DNA of 10,788 nucleotides from BM714 sp964644525 (GCA_964644525.1 CAZXWC010000056.1:1-10788); one strand, 5' to 3'. Positions 1-7,176 are shown, counted from the first letter of the stretch. Made by a program: numbers and translations. The notes: generated by a model from the sequence alone, not told the origin.

Positions 1-19
1 CGTATTTGGCTTTTCCCAT
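1..19 (-). CDS. tuf: Elongation factor Tu, N-terminal fragment (cut by left edge)
   Basis: Only the first six codons are inside the window, reading M-G-K-A-K-Y, followed by one base of codon seven. This matches the usual start of bacterial EF-Tu (M-[AG]-K-[AE]-K-[FY]-E-R-T-K-P-H). EF-Tu is the GTPase that carries aminoacyl-tRNA to the ribosomal A site. The ATG at 19-17 follows a strong ribosome binding site, AAAGGAGG at 37-30, with 10 nt between. It lies 29 nt after the fusA stop codon with no terminator between, which is the standard end of the str operon. The identification rests on six residues plus perfect gene context. The GTPase motifs lie outside the window, so nothing can be said about integrity. 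Confidence 0.9.
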
Positions 20-48
20 TTCTTTTCGTCCTCCTTTATTTGGTTGAT

Positions 49-2124
49 TTATTTACCTGTCAATACTTTCTCCATTATGGAATTCGGAACTTCTTCAAAG
101 TGGCTGAATTCCATCGAGTAGTTTGCTCTTCCTTGAGACTTGGATCTAAGGTCAGTCGAATATCCAAACATTGCCGAAAGCGGCACATGTGCCTTGATTA
201 CCTGAACTCCTGCTCTCATTTCCATTCCTTCAAGCTTGCCTCTTCTTGAGTTCAAGTCTCCCATTACATCCCCCAAATATTCCTCCGGAGTTGTAACTTC
301 AACCTTCATGTAAGGTTCAAGCAATGCTGATCCAGCTTTTTTAAGAGCTTCTTTTAGCGCCATTGACGCCGCTATTTTGAAGGCCATTTCATTCGAGTCG
401 ACTTCATGATAGGAACCATCATAAAGTTCCACCTTTACGTCAACCACCTCATAGCCACCTAAAACTCCGGCCATTAGGGCTTCCTGTATTCCTTCATCCA
501 CTTTACCGATGTATTCCTTCGGTATCGCGCCTCCGACAATCTTATTAGTAAATTCATAGCCTTCACCCTTTTTATTGGGTTCGACCTTTATTTTTACGTG
601 TCCATATTGACCGCGTCCACCACTTTGCTTGGCATACTTCTTGTCAACATCGACGAATTCTTTAATTGTTTCTTTGTAAGCAACCTGAGGTTTACCTATG
701 TTGGCTTCAACTTTGAATTCCCTGAGTAGCCTGTCTACAATAATCTCCAGGTGGAGTTCTCCCATGCCTGCAATTATAGTCTGACCGGTTTCGTCGTCGG
801 TATAAGTCCTAAAGGTAGGATCTTCCTCGGCCAATTTCACCAGTGCAAGCGACATCTTTTGCTGCCCGGCCTTTGTCTTGGGCTCAATGGCAACTGAAAT
901 GACTGTTTCGGGGAATACCATGGACTCCAGAATTATCGGTTCTTCAGCACTGCAGAGAGTGTCTCCTGTAGTCGTGTACTTTAGTCCTATAGCCGCGGCT
1001 ATATCTCCAGCATAAACTATATCCAAGTCCTCACGGGTATTTGCATGCATCTGAAGTATCCTGCCGACTCTTTCTTTCTTATTTTTTGTCGAATTAAGGA
1101 CATATGATCCCTTTTGCAGAAAACCGGAATATGCTCTGAAATACGTCAATTTACCCACATAAGGATCAGCCATGATTTTGAAAGCAAGAGCTGAAAAAGG
1201 AGCTTCGTCCGAAACTTCCCTTGTTGCTTCCTCTTCCTCATCCATGAGCGTTCCCTTGACAGCGTCAACATCAAGGGGAGACGGCATGTAGTCAACTACA
1301 GCGTCAAGCAAAAGCTGTACTCCCTTATTCTTGTATGCCGATCCACAAAGCACTGGGAATATCTCGTTTCCTATTGTAGCCTTTCTGATAGCCGCCTTGA
1401 TTTGGGCAACGTCAATTTCCTCTCCCTCGAGGTACATCATCATGAGCTCTTCATCAAAATCAGCTATGCTTTCAAGCAACTTTTCCCTGAATTCCTCGGC
1501 TTTTTCTCTATACTCATCCGGGATTTCCCTTGTTTCGATTTCTGTTCCAATATCATTGGTGTAAAATTTGGCATGCATTTCTACAAGGTCGATAAGACCC
1601 ACATACTCTTCCTCCGCACCAATTGGAATCTGCAACGGAACTGCATTCGCCTTCAATCGTTCCCTCATGGTATCTACGGACATATAGAAGTCCGCCCCCA
1701 TCTTGTCCATTTTATTGACAAAACAGATTCTGGGAACGCGGTATTTGTCAGCTTGTCTCCAAACGGTTTCGGATTGGGGTTCAACCCCGCTTTTAGCATC
1801 AAACAAGGCTACCGATCCATCAAGAACTCTCAGGGACCTTTCAACTTCAACTGTAAAGTCAACGTGTCCCGGTGTGTCTATAATGTTGATTCGGTTATCC
1901 TTCCAAAATGTGGTGGTAGCCGCAGAGGTTATTGTTATACCTCTTTCCTGCTCTTGTTCCATCCAGTCCATTTGAGAGGCGCCTTCGTGAGTTTCACCTA
2001 TTTTGTGAGTTTTTCCGGAATAAAACAGAATACGCTCTGTAGCTGTCGTTTTTCCAGCATCGATATGAGCCATTATTCCTATATTCCTAGTATTCTCCAA
2101 ACTGAATTTTCTTGGCAAACTCAT
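49..2124 (-). CDS. fusA: Elongation factor G (translocase GTPase)
   Basis: EF-G drives tRNA-mRNA translocation after peptide bond formation and, with RRF, helps recycle ribosomes in the cytoplasm. In the 691-residue reading from ATG the GTPase motifs are all present: G1 AHIDAGKTT at 19-27, G2 RGITI at 61-65, G3 DTPGH at 83-87, G4 NKMD at 137-140, and a G5-like CGSA at 260-263. Domains II to V follow, with GMGELHLE at 453-460 in domain III and SGGRGQYGHV at 501-510 in domain IV; the C-terminal region is complete. Length is normal for the family. One small difference is A28 after GKTT, where T is more usual. The start is uncertain: an in-frame TGA at 2136-2134 limits it to ATG 2124 or TTG 2118. 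The TTG gives the family-typical M-P-R-K-F-S-L-E-N-T-R start and better ribosome binding site spacing. The gene is co-oriented between rpsG and tuf. Confidence 0.98.
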   Translation of the reverse strand: MSLPRKFSLENTRNIGIMAHIDAGKTTATERILFYSGKTHKIGETHEGASQMDWMEQEQERGITITSAATTTFWKDNRINIIDTPGHVDFTVEVERSLRVLDGSVALFDAKSGVEPQSETVWRQADKYRVPRICFVNKMDKMGADFYMSVDTMRERLKANAVPLQIPIGAEEEYVGLIDLVEMHAKFYTNDIGTEIETREIPDEYREKAEEFREKLLESIADFDEELMMMYLEGEEIDVAQIKAAIRKATIGNEIFPVLCGSAYKNKGVQLLLDAVVDYMPSPLDVDAVKGTLMDEEEEATREVSDEAPFSALAFKIMADPYVGKLTYFRAYSGFLQKGSYVLNSTKNKKERVGRILQMHANTREDLDIVYAGDIAAAIGLKYTTTGDTLCSAEEPIILESMVFPETVISVAIEPKTKAGQQKMSLALVKLAEEDPTFRTYTDDETGQTIIAGMGELHLEIIVDRLLREFKVEANIGKPQVAYKETIKEFVDVDKKYAKQSGGRGQYGHVKIKVEPNKKGEGYEFTNKIVGGAIPKEYIGKVDEGIQEALMAGVLGGYEVVDVKVELYDGSYHEVDSNEMAFKIAASMALKEALKKAGSALLEPYMKVEVTTPEEYLGDVMGDLNSRRGKLEGMEMRAGVQVIKAHVPLSAMFGYSTDLRSKSQGRANYSMEFSHFEEVPNSIMEKVLTGK

Positions 2125-2125
2125 T

Positions 2126-2135
2126 CCCTCCCTTC
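2126..2135 (-). promoter_or_regulatory. Ribosome binding site deciding the fusA start
   Basis: The mRNA strand reads GAAGGGAGGG just before fusA. Its GGAGG core (2131-2127) is only 2 nt from the ATG at 2124, too close for normal initiation, but 8 nt from the in-frame TTG at 2118, which is optimal. The site therefore favours the TTG start, two codons shorter than the ATG reading. Confidence 0.7.
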
Positions 2136-2183
2136 ATAATTACACTTTTTATTTTATTATATTGGTTCATATTTATATTTACC

Positions 2184-2654
2184 TTACCACCTGTAATGTG
2201 CAAAAGCTTTGTTGGCTTCAGCCATTCTATGGGTGTCCTCTTTTTTCTTGACAGATGCTCCAGCATTGTTGGCTGCATCCAAAAGCTCCTTAGCCAAACG
2301 GTCTGTCATATTCTTTTCGCCTCTTGCGCGCGTAAATTTGACAAGCCATCTGATCGCCAAAGTCTCTCTTCTTTCCGGTCTAACTTCAATCGGAACCTGG
2401 TAGTTGGCACCACCTATACGTCTGGCCTTTACTTCCAAAACCGGCATTATGTTGCCCAAGGCCTCTTCAAATACTTCAAGCGGCTCTTTCCCGGTTTTTT
2501 CTTTAAGAATTTCAAACGCTCCGTAAACAATATTTTGCGCAACACCCTTCTTACCGTCAAGCATAATCGAATTTATCAATTTCGTAACGATTTTCTTTTG
2601 GTATATAGGATCCGGCAATACTTCCCTTTTAGGTATATTTCCTTTTCTCGGCAC
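2184..2654 (-). CDS. rpsG: 30S ribosomal protein S7
   Basis: S7 is a primary assembly protein of the 30S head: it binds the 3' major domain of 16S rRNA and lines the tRNA exit site. The 156-residue product is the usual length for the family (156 in Bacillota). It opens M-P-R-K-G and contains the conserved segment with D-P-I-Y at 15-18, L-I-N-S-I-M-L-D-G-K-K at 26-36, the RNA-contacting beta-hairpin R-R-I-G-G-A-N-Y-Q-V-P at 78-88, and the terminal H-R-M-A-E-A-N-K-A-F-A-H-Y-R-W at 142-156. The start codon is GTG at 2654-2652, supported by AGGAGG at 2668-2663 with 8 nt spacing. It follows rpsL after an unusually long, hairpin-forming 131-nt spacer, the place where E. coli S7 represses its own synthesis. 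Whether this happens here is inference. Confidence 0.98.
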   Translation of the reverse strand: MPRKGNIPKREVLPDPIYQKKIVTKLINSIMLDGKKGVAQNIVYGAFEILKEKTGKEPLEVFEEALGNIMPVLEVKARRIGGANYQVPIEVRPERRETLAIRWLVKFTRARGEKNMTDRLAKELLDAANNAGASVKKKEDTHRMAEANKAFAHYRW

Positions 2655-2700
2655 GTCGCTTCCCTCCTCTATTATTTATTGAAATTTTTTTCATCGGTAC

Positions 2701-2730
2701 TCGACAGCCTCCCGGCCGCCGCTGTGTCGA
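2701..2730 (-). other. Hairpin 2 in the rpsL-rpsG spacer
   Basis: On the mRNA strand, TCGAC-AC-AGC (2730-2721) can pair with GCTGTCGA (2708-2701), forming an eight-base-pair stem interrupted by a two-nucleotide AC bulge. The loop is 12 nt, G-rich, and holds CGGCCG. It ends 32 nt before the rpsG ribosome binding site and is not followed by a run of U, so it is not a terminator. A bulged stem of this kind could be a protein binding site, but that is speculation. Confidence 0.5.
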
Positions 2731-2741
2731 TATATGACAAA

Positions 2742-2772
2742 CCGCGTCTCCTTGATCTTATAGGAGACTCGG
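2742..2772 (-). other. Hairpin 1 in the rpsL-rpsG spacer
   Basis: On the mRNA strand, CCG-A-GTCTCCT (2772-2762) pairs with AGGAGAC-G-CGG (2752-2742) around a 9-nt loop ATAAGATCA. This gives seven continuous base pairs, one A/G mismatch, and three more G-C pairs, with a further G-U wobble possible outside (2773 with 2741). The 3' arm contains AGGAG, a Shine-Dalgarno-like sequence locked in the stem, but no start codon follows at a suitable distance. The pairing is directly visible; its function is unknown. Confidence 0.65.
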
Positions 2773-2785
2773 CATCATTTTATCA

Positions 2786-3202
2786 TTACTTTTTCTTCGG
2801 TCGTTTTGTACCGTACTTTGACCGGCTTTGCATTCTTGAATCCACGCCTGCTGTATCGAGTGTTCCTCTGACAATGTGGTATCTTACACCCGGCAAGTCT
2901 TTGACTTTTCCGCCTCTTATAAGGACAACACTATGCTCTTGAAGGTTATGTCCGATTCCAGGAACATAAGCTGTAACCTCGATTCCGTTTGTCAATCTGA
3001 CTCTGGCTACTTTTCTCAGTGCCGAGTTAGGTTTTTTTGGTGTTACAGTCTTAACTGCTGTACACACACCCCTCTTTTGCGGCGAACTGACGGAAACACT
3101 TCGTCTATTGATCGAATTGAATCCCTTTTGCAGTGCCGGAGCCGTAGATTTCTTGACGGAAGTTTCCCTTCCTTTACGGACCAGTTGATTGATAGTTGGC
3201 AT
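2786..3202 (-). CDS. rpsL: 30S ribosomal protein S12
   Basis: S12 sits at the decoding centre of the 30S subunit and controls accuracy; mutations here give streptomycin resistance or dependence. The 138-residue product is standard for Bacillota. It starts M-P-T-I-N-Q-L. It carries the S-S-P-Q-K-R-G-V-C segment at 39-47, the decoding loop T-P-K-K-P-N-S-A-L at 54-62, and the P-G-I-G-H-N-L-Q-E-H loop at 81-90. Next is K-D-L-P-G at 101-105, whose Asp is the methylthiolation site in some bacteria, and the tail is basic. The lysines classically altered in streptomycin-resistant mutants (K56 and K101 here) are wild type. K99 replaces the Arg usual in G-G-R-V-K-D-L. The ATG at 3202 has AAAAGGAGG (3218-3210) 7 nt upstream, the best site in the window. 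It follows the L7Ae-like gene by 35 nt. Confidence 0.98.
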   Translation of the reverse strand: MPTINQLVRKGRETSVKKSTAPALQKGFNSINRRSVSVSSPQKRGVCTAVKTVTPKKPNSALRKVARVRLTNGIEVTAYVPGIGHNLQEHSVVLIRGGKVKDLPGVRYHIVRGTLDTAGVDSRMQSRSKYGTKRPKKK

Positions 3203-3237
3203 TTTCGCACCTCCTTTTGCTTGTTATGATTTTATAA

Positions 3238-3486
3238 TCATTTTATTATTACTGCTGTAGCAGCACCTACATCTATTTCGCATGCCTTTCCAAGAAATTT
3301 CATCGATTCGCAATACTCGATTATTACTCCGTGTTCTTCGGCAAGCTTCAAGACACCGCGGGTTACATATTGATCCGCATCACGAGCAATAATCAACTTT
3401 TCGGCAGATCCATCCGTAATTGCTTTCATGGATTGTTTCAAGCCTATCTTGAGTTTATTATTTTTTTTGCAATCAGCCAGGTTCAT
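3238..3486 (-). CDS. rplGB: L7Ae-family ribosomal protein (YbxF / RplGB-like kink-turn binder)
   Basis: This small basic protein of 82 residues belongs to the L7Ae/L30e/S12e/Gadd45 family. Bacillus subtilis YbxF, encoded at the same spot between rpoC and rpsL, binds kink-turn RNA and associates with the ribosome. Visible family features are G-L-K-Q-S-M-K-A-I at 15-23, the A-R-D-A-D segment at 34-38, and E-S-M-K-F-L-G-K-A-C at 60-69 followed by I-D-V-G-A-A-T-A-V-I. E70 stands where Gly is usual. The ATG at 3486 was chosen because it reproduces the 82-residue family length and the 14-residue spacing to the G-x-K-Q motif. In-frame GTG codons at 3495 and 3510 would extend it by 3 or 8 residues, but their ribosome binding sites are too close. 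GGAAGG at 3504-3499 lies 12 nt from the ATG, so initiation may be weak. It ends with TGA, 35 nt before rpsL. Confidence 0.93.
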   Translation of the reverse strand: MNLADCKKNNKLKIGLKQSMKAITDGSAEKLIIARDADQYVTRGVLKLAEEHGVIIEYCESMKFLGKACEIDVGAATAVIIK

Positions 3487-3580
3487 GACATCCACGTTCC
3501 TTCCAATCACAGCCCTTATGTCTCAATTACATTAGATCAATACATATTGCAATTTTACACACTAGACCATTTTAGCATCA
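3487..3580 (-). other. AT-rich rpoC to rplGB spacer
   Basis: This is 94 nt without a gene. It is clearly more AT-rich than the flanking coding sequence and contains a small perfect inverted repeat, CAATA-TG-TATTG on the mRNA strand. I see no hairpin with a U-tract, so no intrinsic terminator, and no good sigma-A promoter with both boxes at 16-18 nt spacing. A weak internal promoter separating rpoBC from the str genes cannot be excluded. Confidence 0.4.
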
Positions 3581-6500
3581 TTAAATGCCAGTGTCAACAG
3601 TTGTTATATTAAGAGTGTCCATGTCTATTTTCTCCAATTCTTTCTGTATGCCTATGTTCCTGTATTTCTTCATTCCAGTCCCCGCCGGAATCAATTTACC
3701 GATAATGACATTTTCTTTCAAGCCGATCAGCCTGTCCTCTTTTCCTTTTATGGCAGCTTCCGTCAAGACACGTGTTGTCTCCTGAAATGAAGCCGCAGAA
3801 AGGAATGAATCTGTAGCAAGCGACGCTTTTGTTATTCCAAGCATTATTCTTTGTTCAACAGCTTCTTTCAAGCCGGCTTTCTGCATTTCTTCATTGGTAT
3901 TATTGAAGAAATTCACGCTTACAAGCTGTCCTGGAAGCAATTTTGTGTCGCCCGGATCGTCTATTTTGAGTTTTGACAGCATCTGCTTGATTATCACTTC
4001 GATGTGCTTGTCGTTTATGTCAACACCTTGAAGCCTGTAAACTCTCTGAACTTCCTTTACTATATATTGTTCCACAGCGGTGATTCCATTTATTTTGAGA
4101 ATATCATGCGGATTTACGGAACCTTCCGTTATCTTGTCTCCGGCTTTTATGAAATCCCCTTCGCTTACTCTAAGACGCGATCCGAAAGCAATTGGATATA
4201 CCTTGCTCGATCCATCTTCTTTCGTTACTGTGATTTCACGCTTTTTCCTGGTCTCATTCATCGTGACTTTGCCCTCGATTTCAGAAATCACAGCCATTCC
4301 TTTCGGCTTTCTGGCCTCAAAAAGCTCCTCGACCCTAGGTAGACCTTGCGTGATATCCGCTCCTGCTACGCCACCTGTGTGAAAGGTTCTCATGGTAAGC
4401 TGAGTCCCCGGTTCACCTATTGATTGTGCCGCTATTATTCCTACAGCTTCGCCTATATGCACAGGTTTTCCTGTGGCAAGGTTGAGTCCATAGCATTTCG
4501 CGCAAACCCCATGCTCGGATTTGCAGTGAAGAACAGATCGTACAAACACCTTTTCTATTCCCGAATCTATTATTCTTTCAGCGAAATCCGCAGTTATCAT
4601 TTCGCCTTCTTTGACAATAATTTCACCGCTTTCAGGATTGCATATGTCTTCAATGCTAAAACGGCCAACAATCCTGTCATAAAGCGGCTCGATCATTTCC
4701 TGTCCGTTCTTTCCGGACTTGAAAGCCACCATTTCGACTCCTGTTGTTGCTCCACAATCCTCTTCACGCACAATTACATCCTGACTCACATCTACAAGCC
4801 GCCTTGTCAGATAGCCCGAGTCGGCTGTTCTAAGTGCCGTGTCTGCCAAACCTTTTCTCGCTCCGGTAGTGGATATGAAGTATTCCAAAACCGAAAGCCC
4901 TTCACGGAAATTCGATTTGATTGGAATTTCCACAACCTTTCCGGTCGTGTTGGCCATAAGGCCCCTCATTCCTGCCAATTGCCGAATTTGGTTTCTGCTT
5001 CCCCTGGCTCCCGAATGGGCCATGATTTGTATATTGTTCATTGTTCCAAGGTTTTGCATGAGGGCCTCTGTTACATCCTCTGTTGTGCGCTTCCATGTTT
5101 CAATAACCTTGGAATATCGTTCCTCATTCGATATCATGCCTCTCCTGTATGCTTTGAGATGCCTCTCGACTTCAACTTCCGCTTTGTTTATCAAGCTCGC
5201 TTTCTCATCCGGGATTTCCATGTCCGTAACGCTTACAGATATGGCTCCTTTTGTAGAATACTTGAATCCTAAAGCCTTTATATGGTCAAGCATAAGAGCA
5301 GTAACCGTGTTTCCGTGCCTTCTAAAACATTTATCTATTATTACACCAAGTTTTTTCTTTGTGCAAAGGAAATCGATTTCGAGAGCGTATTCGTCTTTGC
5401 TCCTGTCTATAAAGCCGAGATCCTGTGGTATTTTCTCATTGAAAATAAATCTTCCTACTGTTCCCTCGACTAGTTTGCCCGGATCGTCTTCGTTCAGGCG
5501 CCTTCTCACTTTTACCTTTGTATGAAGGCCTACTATCTTATTGTCATAAGCCATGAACATTTCTTCAAAATCCTTGAATATCATCCCATTGCATGTTTCA
5601 TCGCCAGTATCTATAGTAAGATAGTAACTTCCTAGTACCATGTCCTGGGTAGGAGTTGTAATTGGTAAACCGTCCTTAGGAGCCAATATGTTGTTTACCG
5701 AAAGCATTAGGAATCTGGCTTCGGCCTGGGCTTCCACAGAAAGCGGCAAGTGAACCGCCATTTGGTCCCCGTCAAAGTCTGCATTGTATGCTGTACATAC
5801 AAGCGGGTGAAGTTTTATAGCCTTTCCTTCTACCAAAACAGGTTCAAAGGCCTGTATTCCAAGCCTGTGGAGCGTAGGTGCCCTGTTGAGAAGAACAGGA
5901 TGACTTTGTATTACCTCTTCCAGCACGTCCCATACTTCTTCCTTGCCTCTTTCAACCATACGTTTAGCGCTTTTTATATTATGAACATAGTCTTCATTTA
6001 CCAATTTTTTCATTACAAAAGGTTTAAAAAGCTCTAGTGCCATCTTTTTCGGCAATCCGCATTGATGGAATCTAAGCTCCGGCCCGACCACTATTACAGA
6101 TCGACCTGAATAGTCAACCCTCTTGCCGAGCAGGTTCTGCCTGAAACGTCCCTGCTTTCCTTTAAGCATATCCGAAAGCGATTTCAGTGGTCTGTTTCCG
6201 GGCCCCGTTACAGGTCGCCCTCTTCGCCCATTATCAATGAGCGCGTCAACAGATTCCTGAAGCATACGTTTTTCGTTCCTTACGATTATTTCAGGCGCAC
6301 CCAATTCAAGCAATCGCTTGAGCCTGTTGTTCCTGTTTATAACTCTTCTATAAAGATCATTCAAATCAGATGTCGCAAAACGCCCGCCGTCAAGCTGGAC
6401 CATCGGCCTTAAATCGGGTGGAATTACGGGAAGAACGTCCAATATCATCCAATCCGGATTATTGCCGGATTTTATGAATGCTTCCACAACTTCAAGCCGC

Positions 6501-7123
6501 CTTATTATCCTTACCCTTTTCTGGCCTGTGCTATCAGCCAATTTAGTTCTCAGTTCCTTGGTTAATTCTTCCAATTTAATTTCTCTGAGAAGTCTTTTTA
6601 CCGCTTCAGCGCCAATTCCGGCTTTGAATGCATTTCCGTATTTTTCCTTGTTCTCACGATATTCTCTCTCTGTCAACAATTGCTTTGCTGACAGGGATGT
6701 GTCCCCACCGTCAAGAACTACATATGAAGCGAAATAAAGGATTTTTTCCAAAGATCTGGGAGACATATCAAGTAAAATACCCATTCTGCTTGGAATTCCC
6801 TTGAAATACCAAATGTGAGATACCGGCGCGGCCAATTCTATATGGCCCATCCTTTCTCTTCTCACTTTGGATTTGGTGACTTCGACACCACACCTGTCAC
6901 AAATAACCCCTTTATACTTGACTCTCTTGTATTTTCCACAATGACATTCCCAATCCTTTGTCGGGCCAAATATCTTCTCGCAAAAGAGGCCTTCTTTTTC
7001 CGGTTTTAAAGTTCTGTAGTTTATAGTTTCGGGCTTTTTAACCTCGCCTTTCGACCACTGTCTTATTTTTTCCGGAGACGCCAAACCAATTTTGATGGAG
7101 TCGAAATTGTTCAATTCAAACAA
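3581..7123 (-). CDS. rpoC: DNA-directed RNA polymerase subunit beta'
   Basis: Beta' is the largest subunit of RNA polymerase core and holds the catalytic Mg2+. In the 1180-residue product the order is: zinc site 1 (C60, C62, C75, C78), the rudder/lid region, the sigma-binding coiled coil around R-R-V-I-N-R-N-N-R-L at 259-268, and the active-site N-A-D-F-D-G-D-Q-M at 447-455 with D449, D451 and D453. Then follow the bridge helix at about 754-783, zinc site 2 (C790, C867, C874, C877), and the trigger loop L-T-M-R-T-F-H-T-G-G at 909-918. There is no large insertion in the trigger loop, as expected outside Gammaproteobacteria. The length is usual for Bacillota. The start is TTG at 7123, fixed by an in-frame TGA at 7144-7142 and by AAGGGGAG at 7138-7131. 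It lies 53 nt after rpoB, so the two are co-transcribed. Confidence 0.99.
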   Translation of the reverse strand: MFELNNFDSIKIGLASPEKIRQWSKGEVKKPETINYRTLKPEKEGLFCEKIFGPTKDWECHCGKYKRVKYKGVICDRCGVEVTKSKVRRERMGHIELAAPVSHIWYFKGIPSRMGILLDMSPRSLEKILYFASYVVLDGGDTSLSAKQLLTEREYRENKEKYGNAFKAGIGAEAVKRLLREIKLEELTKELRTKLADSTGQKRVRIIRRLEVVEAFIKSGNNPDWMILDVLPVIPPDLRPMVQLDGGRFATSDLNDLYRRVINRNNRLKRLLELGAPEIIVRNEKRMLQESVDALIDNGRRGRPVTGPGNRPLKSLSDMLKGKQGRFRQNLLGKRVDYSGRSVIVVGPELRFHQCGLPKKMALELFKPFVMKKLVNEDYVHNIKSAKRMVERGKEEVWDVLEEVIQSHPVLLNRAPTLHRLGIQAFEPVLVEGKAIKLHPLVCTAYNADFDGDQMAVHLPLSVEAQAEARFLMLSVNNILAPKDGLPITTPTQDMVLGSYYLTIDTGDETCNGMIFKDFEEMFMAYDNKIVGLHTKVKVRRRLNEDDPGKLVEGTVGRFIFNEKIPQDLGFIDRSKDEYALEIDFLCTKKKLGVIIDKCFRRHGNTVTALMLDHIKALGFKYSTKGAISVSVTDMEIPDEKASLINKAEVEVERHLKAYRRGMISNEERYSKVIETWKRTTEDVTEALMQNLGTMNNIQIMAHSGARGSRNQIRQLAGMRGLMANTTGKVVEIPIKSNFREGLSVLEYFISTTGARKGLADTALRTADSGYLTRRLVDVSQDVIVREEDCGATTGVEMVAFKSGKNGQEMIEPLYDRIVGRFSIEDICNPESGEIIVKEGEMITADFAERIIDSGIEKVFVRSVLHCKSEHGVCAKCYGLNLATGKPVHIGEAVGIIAAQSIGEPGTQLTMRTFHTGGVAGADITQGLPRVEELFEARKPKGMAVISEIEGKVTMNETRKKREITVTKEDGSSKVYPIAFGSRLRVSEGDFIKAGDKITEGSVNPHDILKINGITAVEQYIVKEVQRVYRLQGVDINDKHIEVIIKQMLSKLKIDDPGDTKLLPGQLVSVNFFNNTNEEMQKAGLKEAVEQRIMLGITKASLATDSFLSAASFQETTRVLTEAAIKGKEDRLIGLKENVIIGKLIPAGTGMKKYRNIGIQKELEKIDMDTLNITTVDTGI

Positions 7124-7130
7124 TGAGCTT

Positions 7131-7138
7131 CTCCCCTT
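7131..7138 (-). promoter_or_regulatory. Ribosome binding site fixing the rpoC TTG start
   Basis: The mRNA strand reads AAGGGGAG here, with 7 nt to the TTG at 7123. An in-frame TGA at 7144-7142 closes the frame just upstream. No ATG or GTG lies in frame between them, so TTG is the only credible start and gives the family-typical opening of RpoC. Confidence 0.85.
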
Positions 7139-7176
7139 CCTTCATAGTTGTACCTGTGATTCCCAATAGTGCCGTC

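Larger units (their letters stand above)
2655..2785 (-). promoter_or_regulatory. rpsL-rpsG intercistronic region with two hairpins (candidate S7 feedback site)
   Basis: This is the longest spacer in the block, 131 nt, compared with 29 to 94 nt elsewhere. Reading the mRNA strand, it contains a strong hairpin (2772-2742), a second bulged GC-rich hairpin (2730-2701), then an AT-rich single-stranded-looking stretch of about 30 nt leading to the rpsG AGGAGG at 2668-2663. Neither hairpin is followed by a U-tract, so they are not intrinsic terminators. In E. coli, S7 binds the rpsL-rpsG spacer of str mRNA and represses translation. The position is the same here, but no sequence match to the E. coli site was recognised, so a regulatory role is inference. 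Confidence 0.4.

Noticed and set aside
1402..2139. Long plus-strand frames (245 codons here, and 276 and 282 codons opposite rpsG/rpsL and rpoC).
   Set aside because: They are antisense to certain housekeeping genes, rich in Phe, Ser, Cys and Tyr as expected for reverse-strand shadows, and have no ribosome binding sites.
2087..2278. 63-codon frame bridging the end of rpsG and the start of fusA on the same strand.
   Set aside because: Both ends overlap highly conserved genes in another frame; the composition is that of a shadow frame with no supported start.
2629..2694. Short frame starting M-K-K-I-S-I in the rpsL-rpsG spacer and running into rpsG.
   Set aside because: No ribosome binding site, out of frame with a certain gene, about 21 codons, and no recognisable similarity.
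2742..2772. Hairpin 1 as an intrinsic terminator or attenuator between rpsL and rpsG.
   Set aside because: It is followed by GTTTGTC and not by a U-tract, and expression of rpsG, fusA and tuf must continue past it.
3541..3566. Possible sigma-A promoter in the rpoC to rplGB spacer (TTGCAA-like box).
   Set aside because: No matching -10 box at 16-18 nt spacing; the AT-rich composition alone explains the resemblance.
7116..7145. Nine-codon ATG frame (M-K-E-G-E-K-L-I-V) overlapping the rpoC start, suggesting a leader peptide.
   Set aside because: It has no ribosome binding site of its own, contains the rpoC ribosome binding site as its codons, and is short enough to arise by chance.
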